The position numbers were made by a program, and so were the translations under genes. From OFTM10 sp964344055 (GTDB taxonomy: Bacteria; Actinomycetota; Acidimicrobiia; Acidimicrobiales; Aldehydirespiratoraceae), in contig CAYFLT010000008.1 of NCBI GenBank assembly GCA_964344055.1, positions 26,357-90,356 of the forward strand: a DNA stretch of 64,000 nucleotides, given 5' to 3'. This document shows, one piece after another, positions 8,183 through 17,468 of the stretch (the first letter of the stretch is position 1; every line of letters begins with the position of its first letter). The notes beneath the pieces are model-generated. The model had not been told where the DNA came from. It did no database searches and saw only the letters and a program-made list of their open reading frames with translations.

Positions 8183-8623
8183 TCAGTCCGTGATCCCGCT
8201 GGCTCCGACATAGCGGGTTGGCCGCACCCGCACGAGCAGCTCGTCAGGGTCGGCATTGCGGCGGCCGAACTCGGCGGCCCGTTCGTCGCCCACGAAGCGC
8301 CGGCAGGTCTCGGTGGCCCAGTGCAACATGGCGTCGGGGTCGTCGTCGTAGGTGGCGGTGGACGCTTCGCCGTCGATGCGGGCGAAGTCGAAGGGCATCT
8401 CCATGGTGTCGACGCAGATCGACACCCTCGGATCGCGGGCGATGCAGCGGGCCTTGAGACTCTGGCGACCCATGACGAAGACGAGGTCGCCGGTGGTGTC
8501 GTCGAAGTCGAACCAGATCGGGACGACGTGCGGCGAGCCGTCCTTGCGGGTGACCGCGAGCTTGCCCGTGCGCGAGCCGTCGCGCATGAACGCGACGACC
8601 TCGTCCGGAGTCATGGGAGTCAT
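8183..8623 (-). CDS. PPOX-fold flavin/F420-binding protein
   Basis: About 146 residues with the split-barrel pyridoxamine-phosphate-oxidase fold seen in actinobacterial FMN- or F420-dependent enzymes: GKLAVTRKDGSPHVVPIWFDFD, LVFVMGRQSLKARCIARDPRVSICVD and RVRPTRYVGASG. I place the start at 8623; the frame is open upstream but runs into the operator. It is the first gene of the ligJK operon and should be under the same GntR-type control. A role in the pathway is not established; it could reduce a side product or a cofactor-linked intermediate. The start choice is uncertain (8614 is possible). Confidence 0.7.
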   Translation of the reverse strand: MTPMTPDEVVAFMRDGSRTGKLAVTRKDGSPHVVPIWFDFDDTTGDLVFVMGRQSLKARCIARDPRVSICVDTMEMPFDFARIDGEASTATYDDDPDAMLHWATETCRRFVGDERAAEFGRRNADPDELLVRVRPTRYVGASGITD

Positions 8624-8660
8624 CGACGGCTTGCCTGTTCGCGAGGGATCACTCCCACAG

Positions 8661-8682
8661 ATTGTCGACAATCCTGTCGACA
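8661..8682. promoter_or_regulatory. GntR-type operator upstream of PPOX-ligJ-ligK
   Basis: Perfect palindrome ATTGTCGACAAT (8661-8672) followed by a second TGTCGACA core (8675-8682) exactly 12 bp from the first. The same double arrangement and spacing occur before ligAB at 30804-30825. Confidence 0.72.
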
Positions 8683-8701
8683 GTCAACCGGCAGAGCCGG
8701 A

Positions 8702-9544
8702 TCAGCAGCGCGCCGTCACGAGATGGGCCGCGCCGCCGAGGCTCACCGAAGAACCCTCAGGGAGCGCCGCCGCCACGACCTCGACGAGTTGGACGGACTC
8801 CGCTTCGTCGAGCGCGTCGACCAGCGGTCCGGTCGGGAGGACGCTCAGCAGGAAGCGGGCGGTGGTCTCGGCGTCCGCATCGATGGTGATCTCCCGCTCG
8901 CAGGACTCGATGACGACATCGGTGAATCCGGATCCTCGGAGGAGCCCGCTCAGCGAAGCCGGGTCGGCCAGCGAGAACGGTCCGGGCGAACCCGGCGGAG
9001 GCGGCGGTGGGAGTTCGACCATCGACCCTGCGGCCTGAAGCGGGCGGTGGACCCACTCATTGCGGTCGGGGGACTGCCACACCACCATCGCCAGCACGCC
9101 GTCCGATGAAAGCGACGATGCCAGGTGGGCGAACGCCGCGGCGGGATCCGGGAAGAACATGGTGCCGAATCGCGAAGCGATCAGATCGACCGGTCGACCG
9201 GCGTCGTACGCACCGCCGTCGGCCGCGACGAAGTCGAGCCCCGGTCGGTCGTGATTGGTTCGGGCGTGGGCGATCAGCGGCTCGCTGATGTCGAGCCCGA
9301 TGACCCGGCCGTCGGGGCCGACCCGAGCCGCGAGCTCAGAGGAGGTCTCGCCGGTGCCACACCCGAGGTCGATGACGGTCGAGCCCGCGACGTCACCGGC
9401 CGCCTCCATGACCGCCGAGCCGAACGGGGTGAGCATCCGGTCGAGTCCGCGATGGAACGCGAGCCAGCGTGCCCCCATGGCCCCGTTCCATGCCGCGGCC
9501 TGATCTGCGGCGTTGGGATCGGCGACCCCACCCGGTTCAGCCAT
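8702..9544 (-). CDS. Class I SAM-dependent methyltransferase
   Basis: 280 residues with a Rossmann methyltransferase core. STVIDLGCGTGETSSELAARVG is SAM-binding motif I, GRVIGLDISEPLIAHAR is motif II, and PVDLIASRFGTMFFPDPAAAF and LAMVVWQSP follow as motifs III-IV. A PPPPPPG run at about residue 183 precedes a variable C-terminal substrate domain. The overall pattern resembles UbiE-like and small-molecule O- or C-methyltransferases. It is on the same strand as hydroxyquinol dioxygenase, eight bases after its stop, so it may be the last gene of that operon. The substrate is unknown. Confidence 0.7.
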   Translation of the reverse strand: MAEPGGVADPNAADQAAAWNGAMGARWLAFHRGLDRMLTPFGSAVMEAAGDVAGSTVIDLGCGTGETSSELAARVGPDGRVIGLDISEPLIAHARTNHDRPGLDFVAADGGAYDAGRPVDLIASRFGTMFFPDPAAAFAHLASSLSSDGVLAMVVWQSPDRNEWVHRPLQAAGSMVELPPPPPPGSPGPFSLADPASLSGLLRGSGFTDVVIESCEREITIDADAETTARFLLSVLPTGPLVDALDEAESVQLVEVVAAALPEGSSVSLGGAAHLVTARC

Positions 9545-9552
9545 CTCGAGCC

Positions 9553-10374
9553 TCAGTCCTCCCGGTCGAGAACGAAGTCAAAATCGCAAGTCCCGCCGGT
9601 CATGTCGACGACGAGCGAATCGCGCACGCCGAAGACCGCGTCGGAGTCGAGGTACTCGCTCTCGGAGTCGAAGAGGTGCGTGATGATCGACTTGTAGCCG
9701 GGCGCTGACACGACGAAGTGGGTGTGCCCGGGTCGCCAGTTGTGCCGGCCGTTGTCGAACAGGAGTGCACCGGCCGGGCCGTCGCCGGGAATCGGGTAGG
9801 CGACGGGTCGAACGGCCTGGATCTCGTACCGACCGTCGTCGCCGGTGGTGTAGATGCCACGCATGTTCATCGGGGTCTGGCCCTCGTCCTGGACGTCGTA
9901 CATGCCGTGGGACGCCGTCTGCCAGACGTCGAGCTCGGCACCCTCGATCGGGTTGCCGTCCGCGTCGAGGACCCGGCCGGTCAGCACCACCAGCTGATCG
10001 TTCTCACCGGCGTCGATCACGATCGACTCCCCCATTTCCCGTCGGGGCGCACCGTCGACGTGGAACGGTCCGAACACCGTCGGTTCGGTTGCCCGCTCGG
10101 AGCCCTGCTGGTTGATCATCTCGACCAACATCGAGACGCCGAGTGTGTCGGACAACAGGATGAACTCCTGACGCTTGTCATCGCAGAGGTGTCCGATCGC
10201 GGTCAGGGTCTGGATGCCGGTGAACCACTCCTCACGGGTGAGCTGCACCTCCTCCACGAACGCGTGAAGGTGACGGATGGCAGCGGTGGTGATCTCCGCG
10301 AGACGGGCGTTCGGTGAGTCGTCGTAGCGACTCAGCACCTCGTCGAGGTGTTCTTTGGGGGTGATGTTGGCCAT
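9553..10374 (-). CDS. Hydroxyquinol/catechol 1,2-dioxygenase (intradiol)
   Basis: 273 residues: an N-terminal helical Dioxygenase_N domain (HLHAFVEEVQLTREEWFTGIQTL) followed by the intradiol beta-sandwich. Ligand segments are visible: SHGMYDVQ with the first Tyr, VRPVAYPIP with the second Tyr, and HNWRPGHTHF with the two His. These enzymes use non-haem Fe(III) to open hydroxyquinol to maleylacetate or catechol to muconate. Maleylacetate reductase is in the same cluster, so hydroxyquinol is the likelier substrate. The start at 10374 has a strong AAGGAGG site; an in-frame ATG nine codons earlier lacks one. Confidence 0.82.
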   Translation of the reverse strand: MANITPKEHLDEVLSRYDDSPNARLAEITTAAIRHLHAFVEEVQLTREEWFTGIQTLTAIGHLCDDKRQEFILLSDTLGVSMLVEMINQQGSERATEPTVFGPFHVDGAPRREMGESIVIDAGENDQLVVLTGRVLDADGNPIEGAELDVWQTASHGMYDVQDEGQTPMNMRGIYTTGDDGRYEIQAVRPVAYPIPGDGPAGALLFDNGRHNWRPGHTHFVVSAPGYKSIITHLFDSESEYLDSDAVFGVRDSLVVDMTGGTCDFDFVLDRED

Positions 10375-10437
10375 TGCGGCCTCCTTCGATGGGTTGGACA
10401 TTCGGTCCGGGAGAACACTGGGTCCGGGAGAGATGGG

Positions 10438-11622
10438 TCAGATGGCCTCGACCACCAGCGCGATGCCTTGGCCGACGCCGATGCACATCGTGGCCATGCC
10501 GTAGCCGCCGCCCCGGCGCTTCAGTTCGTGGACGAGGGTGGTGGTGATGCGAGCGCCGGAACCGCCGATGGGGTGGCCGAGGGCGATGGCTCCGCCGTTG
10601 GGGTTGACGATCGAGCGGTCTAGATCGGGCCACTCCATCAGACAAGCAAGGGACTGGGCGGCGAACGCCTCGTTGAGTTCAACGACACCCAGGTCACTCC
10701 AGCCGATGCCAGCTCGTCGCAGAGCGACCTCGGCCGCCTCGACCGGCCCGATGCCGAACAGATGCGGATCGACGCCGGACACCGCTCGACTGACGACTCT
10801 GGCCAACGGCTCGCGTCCGGTCCGCTCGAGCCCGGCCTCCGACGCGAGGAGCAGGCAGGCGGCACCGTCGTTCATCGGCGACGAATTGCCGGCGGTCACC
10901 GAACCATCAGCGCGGAAGACCGGCTTCAGCCGGGCCAGCGAATCGGCGCTCGAGTCCGGGCGGACACACTCGTCCGCATCGAGATCGACGCCGTCGACCG
11001 GGACCACCTCGTCATCGAACCGGCCGGCAGCCCACGCCGCGGCGGCCTTCTGGTGGGACCGAACCGCGAATGCGTCCTGGACCGGACGACCGATGTCGTA
11101 CTTCTCCGCCAGGATCTCGGCGCCCTCGCCGAGCGCCACCGTCCACTGGTCCGGGAGGCGAGGGTTGACCAGGCGCCACCCGAGAGTGGTGGAGTGCATC
11201 TGTTGGTGGCCCCGCTCGAACGGCTTGTCGGGCTTGGGCACGACCCACGGCGCCCGGGTCATCGATTCGACTCCCCCGGCCAGGCACAGGTCAGCATCGC
11301 CGACCGCGATCTCCCGGGATGCTCCGACGACAGACTCGAGCCCCGACCCGCAGAGCCGGTTCGAGGTCACACCAGGGACGGAGGCGGGGACCCCGGCCAG
11401 GAGGGAGGCCATCCGGGCGACGTTGCGGTTCTCCTCGCCGGCGCCGTTGCCGTTGCCGAAGTGGACATCGTCGATCTCGGCCGGGTCGAGCTCCGGGGTC
11501 CGCGACAGCAGCGCAGAGATCACGCCGGCGGCCAGGTCGTCGGGCCGGATACCCGCGAGCGCGCCGCCGATCTTCCCGATCGGGGTGCGCACGGCGTCGA
11601 TGATGTAGACGGATTCGGTCAT
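10438..11622 (-). CDS. pcaF: 3-oxoadipyl-CoA/acetyl-CoA acyltransferase (thiolase)
   Basis: 394-residue thiolase. The nucleophilic Cys is in SNRLCGSGLESV at about residue 91, the NEAFAAQ motif follows, then the catalytic His in ALGHPIGGSGAR and the second Cys in MATMCIGVGQG. With the CoA-transferase genes of this cluster it would cleave 3-oxoadipyl-CoA to succinyl-CoA and acetyl-CoA, the end of the hydroquinone and hydroxyquinol routes. The ATG has AGGAG upstream and overlaps the stop of the LivM-like permease gene by four bases. A general fatty-acid thiolase cannot be excluded from sequence alone; the context favours PcaF. Confidence 0.82.
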   Translation of the reverse strand: MTESVYIIDAVRTPIGKIGGALAGIRPDDLAAGVISALLSRTPELDPAEIDDVHFGNGNGAGEENRNVARMASLLAGVPASVPGVTSNRLCGSGLESVVGASREIAVGDADLCLAGGVESMTRAPWVVPKPDKPFERGHQQMHSTTLGWRLVNPRLPDQWTVALGEGAEILAEKYDIGRPVQDAFAVRSHQKAAAAWAAGRFDDEVVPVDGVDLDADECVRPDSSADSLARLKPVFRADGSVTAGNSSPMNDGAACLLLASEAGLERTGREPLARVVSRAVSGVDPHLFGIGPVEAAEVALRRAGIGWSDLGVVELNEAFAAQSLACLMEWPDLDRSIVNPNGGAIALGHPIGGSGARITTTLVHELKRRGGGYGMATMCIGVGQGIALVVEAI

Positions 11623-12647
11623 GGTGTCTCCTGGTGGCCTGCCGAAGGCACCAGTCTGCGACGAACCGGGAAGAACTGGAGTGGCCGCCACTGTTGGAGC
11701 AGTCCGTAGAGGCCCTTCGGCGCGAGAATCGCCATCGCCGCGGCGATCGCCCCGAGGATGATGAAGCGCCAATTCTCGGCATCGGCGAGCTGTTCGTCGA
11801 TGAACCAGAAGACGAGCACGCCGAGGATGGGACCGGTCGTCGAGCCGACGCCGCCGATGACCACGATGAAGATCACGAGCGCCGTCCATCGCAACACGCT
11901 GAACCCCGACCCGGCCGTCGTCGAGGTGGTGTTCAGCAGGATCACCGCGCCGGTGCAGCCGGTCCAGAAGGCCGCGAGGATCCAGATCTTCAGCTGGGTC
12001 TTGGTGACCTCGACCCCGAGGCCGCGAGCACCGGCCGCGTTGTCGCGAACGGCACGCAGGGCCAGGCCCATCCGGCTCCGCAGGACGAACATCACGATGA
12101 GGGTGCCGCCGACCGCGAGGACGAGGGCGAGCCAGTAGGTGACATCGGTGCGGGTGTCGAGGGAGTAGCCGCCCAACGACTCGCGGGTGAGGGCGCGCAC
12201 GTCGCCGCCTCGGAGATCGCTGCTCTCGGTGGTGAGGAGACGGAACACCTCGGCCACCACCCACGTGCCGATCGCGAAATAGCCACCCTGGAGTCGGAAG
12301 GCGAACAAGGCCACGGGAATCGAGAGGGCGGCGGCGACGACCCCGGCCAGGAGAACGGAGAGGTACGGGTCGATTCCGACGACCTCCGCCAGCTGCAGCA
12401 GGGAGTAGATGCCCGCCCCGACGAACATCTGTTGACCGACCGAGATGAGTCCGGCGAAACCGGCCAGCAGGTTCCACATCTGGGCCAGCGCGAGGTAGTA
12501 CAGCACGACAACCAGCGGGGTCTGGAGGCTGCCGTCGCCGTCCCACCAGGGAAGGGTGACGAGAACGACGACGAGGAGTGCAAATCCGACAAGCCCCGCG
12601 GTGGACTCCGGTGTGGTGCGGCTGATCCGGTAGCCGTGCTCGCTCAT
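11619..12647 (-). CDS. Branched-chain-type ABC transporter permease (LivM-like)
   Basis: 342 residues with eight or more hydrophobic segments and the LivM signature LLAGFAGLISVGQQMFVGAGIYSLL and RSRMGLALRAVRDNAAGARGLGV. It forms the importer channel with the LivH-like protein encoded just upstream (ATGA overlap 12644-12647). The HAAT-type importers in aromatic clusters often carry aromatic acids instead of amino acids, and this one is buried in the hydroquinone operon, so an aromatic substrate is likely. The C-terminal tail (QWRPLQFFPVRRRLV) is cytoplasmic. The ligand cannot be read from the permease. Confidence 0.85.
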   Translation of the reverse strand: MSEHGYRISRTTPESTAGLVGFALLVVVLVTLPWWDGDGSLQTPLVVVLYYLALAQMWNLLAGFAGLISVGQQMFVGAGIYSLLQLAEVVGIDPYLSVLLAGVVAAALSIPVALFAFRLQGGYFAIGTWVVAEVFRLLTTESSDLRGGDVRALTRESLGGYSLDTRTDVTYWLALVLAVGGTLIVMFVLRSRMGLALRAVRDNAAGARGLGVEVTKTQLKIWILAAFWTGCTGAVILLNTTSTTAGSGFSVLRWTALVIFIVVIGGVGSTTGPILGVLVFWFIDEQLADAENWRFIILGAIAAAMAILAPKGLYGLLQQWRPLQFFPVRRRLVPSAGHQETP

Positions 12648-13525
12648 GACCGACTCCTCGCACCGAGCAGGCCAGTCGGCCGGAAGGCCAGCACGGCCAG
12701 GAAGATCAAGTGACCGAACAGGGGGCCCGACAGGAAGTCGAACTCGACGTCGATTTGGTTGCCCACCGTTTGGGCCACGCCGAGGATCACGCCACCCAGG
12801 AGGGTGCCCCAGAGTGAGCCAAGGCCGCCGATGACGACCGCCTCGAATCCGAAGATGAGTTGGGCCGGCCCGTCGGTCGGTCCAAAGGTCTGGCGGATCC
12901 CGAGGAAGACGCCCGCCAGGGCGACGGTGGAGAACGCGATCGCCATCACCACCGCGTAGATGTTGCGGTCGTTGATGCCCATGAGCCGCGCGGTCGACGG
13001 GTCGTCCGACGTCGCCCGGAACGCTCGACCCATGCGCGTACGCGACAAGAAGAGCTGCATCCCGACGAGGACGACCACCGCCACCGCAAGCACGAGGACC
13101 GGGAACCAACCCACGGCGATGTCGTCGGTGAGTTCGATGCTCTTGGTCTCGATCGAGCCGGCGTCGAGACCCTGGGAGTCCGCCGAGTACCGCTCGAGCA
13201 GAGCGTTCTGGATGACGACACCGAGTCCGAACGTGACCAGGATCGACGGGAGCGGATCGTCGCCGATCGTGCGATTGAAGGCGAATCGCTGGAGGCAGTA
13301 GCCGATCGTGGCCATCACCGGAACGACCACGAAGAGGCTGAGGAAGGGGTTGATGTCGAGGGTGGCCGTGGTGGACACCGCGAGGAAGGCACCGAGGATC
13401 GCGAGGTCGCCGTGGGCGAGATTCACGAACCGCATCACCCCGAAGGCCAGCGAGAGCCCGGTGGCGAACAGGGCGAAGAGGCCTCCGAGCAGGAGTCCTT
13501 GGACGATCGCGTTGACCCAGGTCAC
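12644..13525 (-). CDS. Branched-chain-type ABC transporter permease (LivH-like)
   Basis: 293 residues with typical LivH features: GLLLGGLFALFATGLSLAFGVMRFVNLAHGD at the N-terminus, TRMGRAFRATSDDPSTARLMGI (the EAA-like coupling region) and FGFEAVVIGGLGSLWGTLLGG. Inner-membrane half of a HAAT-family importer. Its ATG overlaps the stop of the LivF-like ATPase gene (13522-13525) and its stop overlaps the LivM-like start, so all importer genes are translationally coupled in the order binding protein, LivG, LivF, LivH, LivM. Confidence 0.86.
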   Translation of the reverse strand: MTWVNAIVQGLLLGGLFALFATGLSLAFGVMRFVNLAHGDLAILGAFLAVSTTATLDINPFLSLFVVVPVMATIGYCLQRFAFNRTIGDDPLPSILVTFGLGVVIQNALLERYSADSQGLDAGSIETKSIELTDDIAVGWFPVLVLAVAVVVLVGMQLFLSRTRMGRAFRATSDDPSTARLMGINDRNIYAVVMAIAFSTVALAGVFLGIRQTFGPTDGPAQLIFGFEAVVIGGLGSLWGTLLGGVILGVAQTVGNQIDVEFDFLSGPLFGHLIFLAVLAFRPTGLLGARSRS

Positions 13526-14253
13526 GAGTCCCCTCCGTTCGCGGTCGCGGTGTCCAGGCCGAAGTAGGCGGCGGTGATCTGGTCTCGTTCCAGCGACTCG
13601 GGTGTGCCTTCGAGCGACACCCGGCCCTCGAGGAAGCAGGCCACCCGGTCGGCCACCGAGAGAGCGAGACCGATGTCCTGCTCGACAACCAGGGCGGTGG
13701 TGCCGCTGTCGATGACCGCGGGAAGTGCCTCGTAGACCTGCTTCACGACGACCGGCGCGAGTCCGAGCGACAGCTCATCGAGGAGGATCAGACGTGGATT
13801 GGCCATGAGGGCCCGGCCGATGGCGACCGCCTGCTTCTCTCCACCCGACAAGACGTCGGAGGGCCGGTCGAGCAGCCGTTCCAGGAGTGGGAACGCCGCT
13901 ACGATCCGGTCGATCGTCCACGGGCCGGGACGACCAGCGTGCGCACCGATGAGGAGGTTCTCGCGCACACTGAGGCTCGGGAACAGGAGTCGCCCCTCCG
14001 GCACCATGGCGATACCAGCGACAACCCGACGGTGCGCCGGGATCGGGATCAGATCCTCGCCCGCGAACCGGATGGCGCCCGACCAGGCCGGTACCAGACC
14101 GGCGAGCGTGCGCAGGAGGGTGGTCTTGCCGGCCCCGTTTGCGCCGATGATGGCGAGGGTCTCTCCTTCGTCGACGCGCACGTCGATGTCGAACAGGGCC
14201 TGGAAGTCCCCATACCCGGCCGTGAGATTCTCGACCTCGAGCAAGGCACTCAT
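13522..14253 (-). CDS. ABC transporter ATP-binding protein (LivF-like)
   Basis: 243 residues. Walker A GANGAGKTT, signature LSGGEKQAVAIGRALM, Walker B LILLDELSLGLAP and the switch His region VVEQDIG are all present. LivF-type ATPases end soon after the H-loop, as here. It energises the importer encoded on both sides, pairing with the LivG-like ATPase; the ATG overlaps the stop of that gene by four bases (14250-14253). Confidence 0.87.
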   Translation of the reverse strand: MSALLEVENLTAGYGDFQALFDIDVRVDEGETLAIIGANGAGKTTLLRTLAGLVPAWSGAIRFAGEDLIPIPAHRRVVAGIAMVPEGRLLFPSLSVRENLLIGAHAGRPGPWTIDRIVAAFPLLERLLDRPSDVLSGGEKQAVAIGRALMANPRLILLDELSLGLAPVVVKQVYEALPAVIDSGTTALVVEQDIGLALSVADRVACFLEGRVSLEGTPESLERDQITAAYFGLDTATANGGDS

Positions 14254-14978
14254 TGCGGCTCGACTCCGAGGTAGATCTCCTGCACCTGGCGGCTGTTCAT
14301 GACCTCGTCCGGGTCGCCCTCGGCGATCTTGCGACCGAAGCTCATGGCCATGATCCGGTCGACGACCGCAAGGAGGGCGTGGACGATGTGTTCGATCCAG
14401 ACGAGGGTGATGCCGTCGGCGTGGATCGACTGGATGGTGCCAACTAGCTCGTGGACCTCACCCTCGGTCAGGCCGCCGGCGATCTCGTCGAGCAGGAGGA
14501 TGTCGGGCTGGGTGGCCAGTGCCCGGGCGAGCTCGAGCCGCTTGCGCTTGAGCAGCGGCAGAGCCCCGGCCGCGAGGTTGGCATCCCCGATCAGTCCGGT
14601 CCGCTCCAGCGCGCTGACCACGACCGGAACGGCGTGGGCCTCGCTCAGAAGGTGACGGCCGCCGAAGCAGGCGCCGATCAACACGTTCTCGAACACGGTC
14701 ATCGCTTCGAATGGCCGCGGGATCTGGGCGGTCCTCGAGATCCCCGAACGACAGCGGCGCTCAGGAGAGTGGGCGGTGATGTCGTCTCCCCGGTACCGGA
14801 CCACACCCTCGTCGGGGGTGAGGTCACCCGCGATGAGATTCAGCATGGTGGTCTTGCCGGCACCGTTCGGGCCGACGATGCCGAGTGCATCGCCGGCCTC
14901 CACGGACACGAAGAGCTCGTCGATCACCTTCACTCCGAAGGATTTCGACAGGCCTTGGATCTCGAGGAGCGCGGACAT
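14250..14978 (-). CDS. ABC transporter ATP-binding protein (LivG-like)
   Basis: 242 residues with Walker A GPNGAGKTTMLNL, the LivG-type FEAMTVFENVLIGA stretch after the Q-loop, LKRKRLELARALATQPDILLLDEIAGGL (signature and Walker B) and IEHIVHALLAVVDRIMAM with the switch His. The usual LSGGQ is replaced by a divergent GALPLLKRKRLE, which is seen in other LivG-type proteins. It starts 11 bases after the stop of the binding-protein gene. Confidence 0.85.
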   Translation of the reverse strand: MSALLEIQGLSKSFGVKVIDELFVSVEAGDALGIVGPNGAGKTTMLNLIAGDLTPDEGVVRYRGDDITAHSPERRCRSGISRTAQIPRPFEAMTVFENVLIGACFGGRHLLSEAHAVPVVVSALERTGLIGDANLAAGALPLLKRKRLELARALATQPDILLLDEIAGGLTEGEVHELVGTIQSIHADGITLVWIEHIVHALLAVVDRIMAMSFGRKIAEGDPDEVMNSRQVQEIYLGVEPQ

Positions 14979-14989
14979 CGGTCAAACCC

Positions 14990-16351
14990 TCAGGCGATGA
15001 GGGTGACCTCGGCGTCGACGGCCACGCTGGGTAGGCCGGTGTTGACGTTGATGGCCAGTTCGAGCGGGTAGGTCTCACCGGCCACCCACTGGCCGGCAAC
15101 CAGCGGCGTCTTGGCGACGTGGGGAACGGGCCCGGCGCCGAAGTTGATGTTGCCGACCACGGTGTCGAGGTTGGTGGCCCCGATCGCGTCGAGCAGCGCC
15201 GTCTTGTCGTTGGAGCCGGCGCGGGTGGCGGCGTCGATCGCCACTTCGAAGAGGGCGTGAGCGAAGCCGAGCGGCTGGGTCCACTGCTGCCCGGTCTCGG
15301 ATTCGAACGCGGCAGCAAGGTCGGCTGCCGACTGGTCGGTGAGGCTGGAGGTGAACGGGTGACGGTTCGTCCACCACACCTCGGAGGTGAGGCCCTCGCC
15401 CTTCGGGTAGGTCTCCACCGCCGACGGGAACAGCAGCGCCTTGGCCATCGTGATCACGGGCGGGTTGAAGTCTTGCTGAAGTGCTTGGGCCTGGAAGGTG
15501 GCGAACACCGGCGGGGGCACCACGCCCGACACGATCTGGACACCCGCGTCCTTGAACTGGCTGATGATGGCGCTGTAGTCCTGGGTACCCAGATCGAACC
15601 GGCCCGCATCGACCACCGTGAACCCGGCCGCCTCGAGCGCCGGTGGGAAGCCGACGTTGGGATCGCTCCAGGCGTTGCCGTCGGGGTCGTTCGGCCACAT
15701 CCCGCCGACGACCTTCTCGGCACCTGACTGCTCCCAGAGTTCGATGAAGTTGGCGATGACGTCTTCGAGTCCCCAGAAGAGGTGGTAGTTGAAGTCAGAG
15801 GCCACCGGGGGTTCCGGGAAGTCGGGCCCGAGGCCGCCGCCGGTGCCGAGGTAATGGGCTTGCCACGGGGCGATGCTGGTGATGCACGGCACCTCGCCGA
15901 GGTCGCAGGCCGCGGCCACCGGAACCGAGATGTCGGGCGTGCCGGCGGCGAGGATGATGTCGACGCCTTCGCTGATGAGCTCCTGGGTGACCTCGCCGGC
16001 GCGGGCCGGGTCGGACTCGGCGTCCTTGTCGACGATCTCGACGTCGGCGCCCAACGCTGCAGCCATGGCACCGAGCACGAACGCGTCGGCCTCGCCGAAC
16101 GGGGCGAGCGGGCCGGTCCGGGGGGTGACGTAGCCGATCTTGACCGACGGTCCGTCGCTGCTCGATCCGGTGTCATCGGCGGAACTCGACGTGTCGTCGC
16201 CCGAGTCGCTGTCGCTCGAGCCCGAGTCGCTCCCGCCGTCGTCACCACACGCAGCGGCCAGGAGGCCGCCGCCAGCAAGCGCAGCGGCACCGAAGCCGAG
16301 GAATCGGCGGCGGCTCGTCACATTGAGTTCGAGGTCTTCGTGTTCATTCAT
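14990..16351 (-). CDS. Periplasmic-type substrate-binding lipoprotein of the Liv-like importer
   Basis: 453 residues. A twin-arginine signal with SRRRFLGFGAAALAGGG is followed by a lipobox around AAACGDDGG, so it should be Tat-exported and lipid-anchored outside the membrane. A Ser/Asp-rich linker precedes a Peripla_BP_6 domain (VKIGYVTPRTGPLAPFGEADAF, then DVEIVDKDAESDPARAGEV and LAAGTPDISVPVA). I start at 16351, which has a GGAGG upstream and puts RR near residue 15. It is the specificity component of the adjacent importer. The ligand is unknown but, by location, probably an aromatic compound. Confidence 0.85.
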   Translation of the reverse strand: MNEHEDLELNVTSRRRFLGFGAAALAGGGLLAAACGDDGGSDSGSSDSDSGDDTSSSADDTGSSSDGPSVKIGYVTPRTGPLAPFGEADAFVLGAMAAALGADVEIVDKDAESDPARAGEVTQELISEGVDIILAAGTPDISVPVAAACDLGEVPCITSIAPWQAHYLGTGGGLGPDFPEPPVASDFNYHLFWGLEDVIANFIELWEQSGAEKVVGGMWPNDPDGNAWSDPNVGFPPALEAAGFTVVDAGRFDLGTQDYSAIISQFKDAGVQIVSGVVPPPVFATFQAQALQQDFNPPVITMAKALLFPSAVETYPKGEGLTSEVWWTNRHPFTSSLTDQSAADLAAAFESETGQQWTQPLGFAHALFEVAIDAATRAGSNDKTALLDAIGATNLDTVVGNINFGAGPVPHVAKTPLVAGQWVAGETYPLELAINVNTGLPSVAVDAEVTLIA

Positions 16352-16380
16352 GTTGGGGTGTCCCTCCGTGTTGCGGCGCT

Positions 16381-17468
16381 TCACGCCGGTCTCCGCCCGT
16401 GGAAGGCGTCGTCGAGCATCTGCCGGATGCCGTCCTCCTCGGGAGGCCGCACGTTGGCGGCCGCATCGATCACGACCCGTCGGGTCGCCTCTCCCAAGCC
16501 ATCAGCGGGCATGCCGATCGCTTCGAGACTGGTTGGCGCGCCGATCCCGGCCGCCAGGTCGAACAGGGCGCCAGGAGCCTCGGCAGCGGTCGTGCCGAGG
16601 GCGTCACCGATCCGGGCCATCAGCTCCGGGATCGTGGGCGCGTTGTAGGCCAGCGCGTGGCCCAGCACCACGGCGTTCATGTCGCCGTGGTTCAGGTTGA
16701 ACATGCCGCCGAGCACATGGCAGGTCTTGTGGTGCAGGGCGGTGCCACCGGTGGCGAGGGCGACGCCGGCGAGATAGGCGCCGTAGAGGGCCTCGGTTCG
16801 TGCATCGAGGCTCGACGGATCCGCACACACCTTGGGCAGCGCGTCGGCCAGTGCCCGGATCGACTCGAGGGCCATCGCGGAGATGACCGGGTTGGCGCCG
16901 GGGCCGTAGAGCGCCTCGACCGAGTGGGCGAGCGCGTTCATCCCCGACGGCCCGGCGATCTCGGGTGGGAGGCTGAGCGTGAGTTCGGGGTCGTACACCA
17001 CGACGGCGGGCTTGACCCTCGGATCCCTGCCAGTCTGCTTGTGGTCGCCGTCGGTGCGGCCCCAGATGGTGGTCATCTCCGAGCCGGCGTAGGTGGTCGG
17101 AACCGACACGACCGGCACGTCGGTCTCGAGTGCGATGGCCTTGCCGAAGCCCGTCGCCGATCCACCGCCGATCGTGATGACCACATCAGCATCGACCGCC
17201 CGGGTCAGCTCGACCGCCGAGGCCGCCTTCGGCGCGGGGACGTGCTGGACGACGTCGCGGAAGCGGCCGACGACCCGATCGCCCAGTGCGCTCGAGAGCT
17301 CGGCGGCGATGGAGTCTTCGAAACCGCCGGCCACGACGAGGGCCCGGCTGGTGCCGAGTGCATCGAGCTCCTCGGGCAGGCGGCTCCTACTCCCGGCGCC
17401 GAACACGACCCNNNNNNNNNNACGCCCCGGCCGGGGATGGCGTCGTAGGTGAAAGCGATGGTGCTCAC
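16381..17468 (-). CDS. Maleylacetate reductase, interrupted by a scaffold gap
   Basis: Iron-ADH-fold protein of about 355 residues. It has IGGGSATGFGKAIAL and VPVVSVPTTYAGSEMT nucleotide-binding segments, SGMNALAHSVEALYGPG, HHKTCHVLGG and NHGDMNAVVLGHAL, as in maleylacetate reductases. The enzyme reduces maleylacetate to 3-oxoadipate with NAD(P)H. The start is GTG at 17468 (MSTIAFTYDAIPGR), overlapping the stop of the CoA-transferase B gene. Ten Ns at 17412-17421 break the frame. Joining the contig ends through a shared CGGG would give the expected PGRVVFGAG, so the true gap is probably zero or negative. It links both the hydroquinone and hydroxyquinol branches to 3-oxoadipate. Confidence 0.85.
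17412..17421. other. Scaffold gap (10 N) inside maleylacetate reductase
   Basis: The placeholder puts the two halves of the gene out of frame with each other, so its length is nominal and not measured. Confidence 0.95.

Noticed and set aside
11622..12663. Apparent fusion of the thiolase with an upstream 340-codon extension
   Set aside because: The extension is a shadow of the LivM-like permease gene in another frame; the thiolase has its own ATG and AGGAG at 11622.
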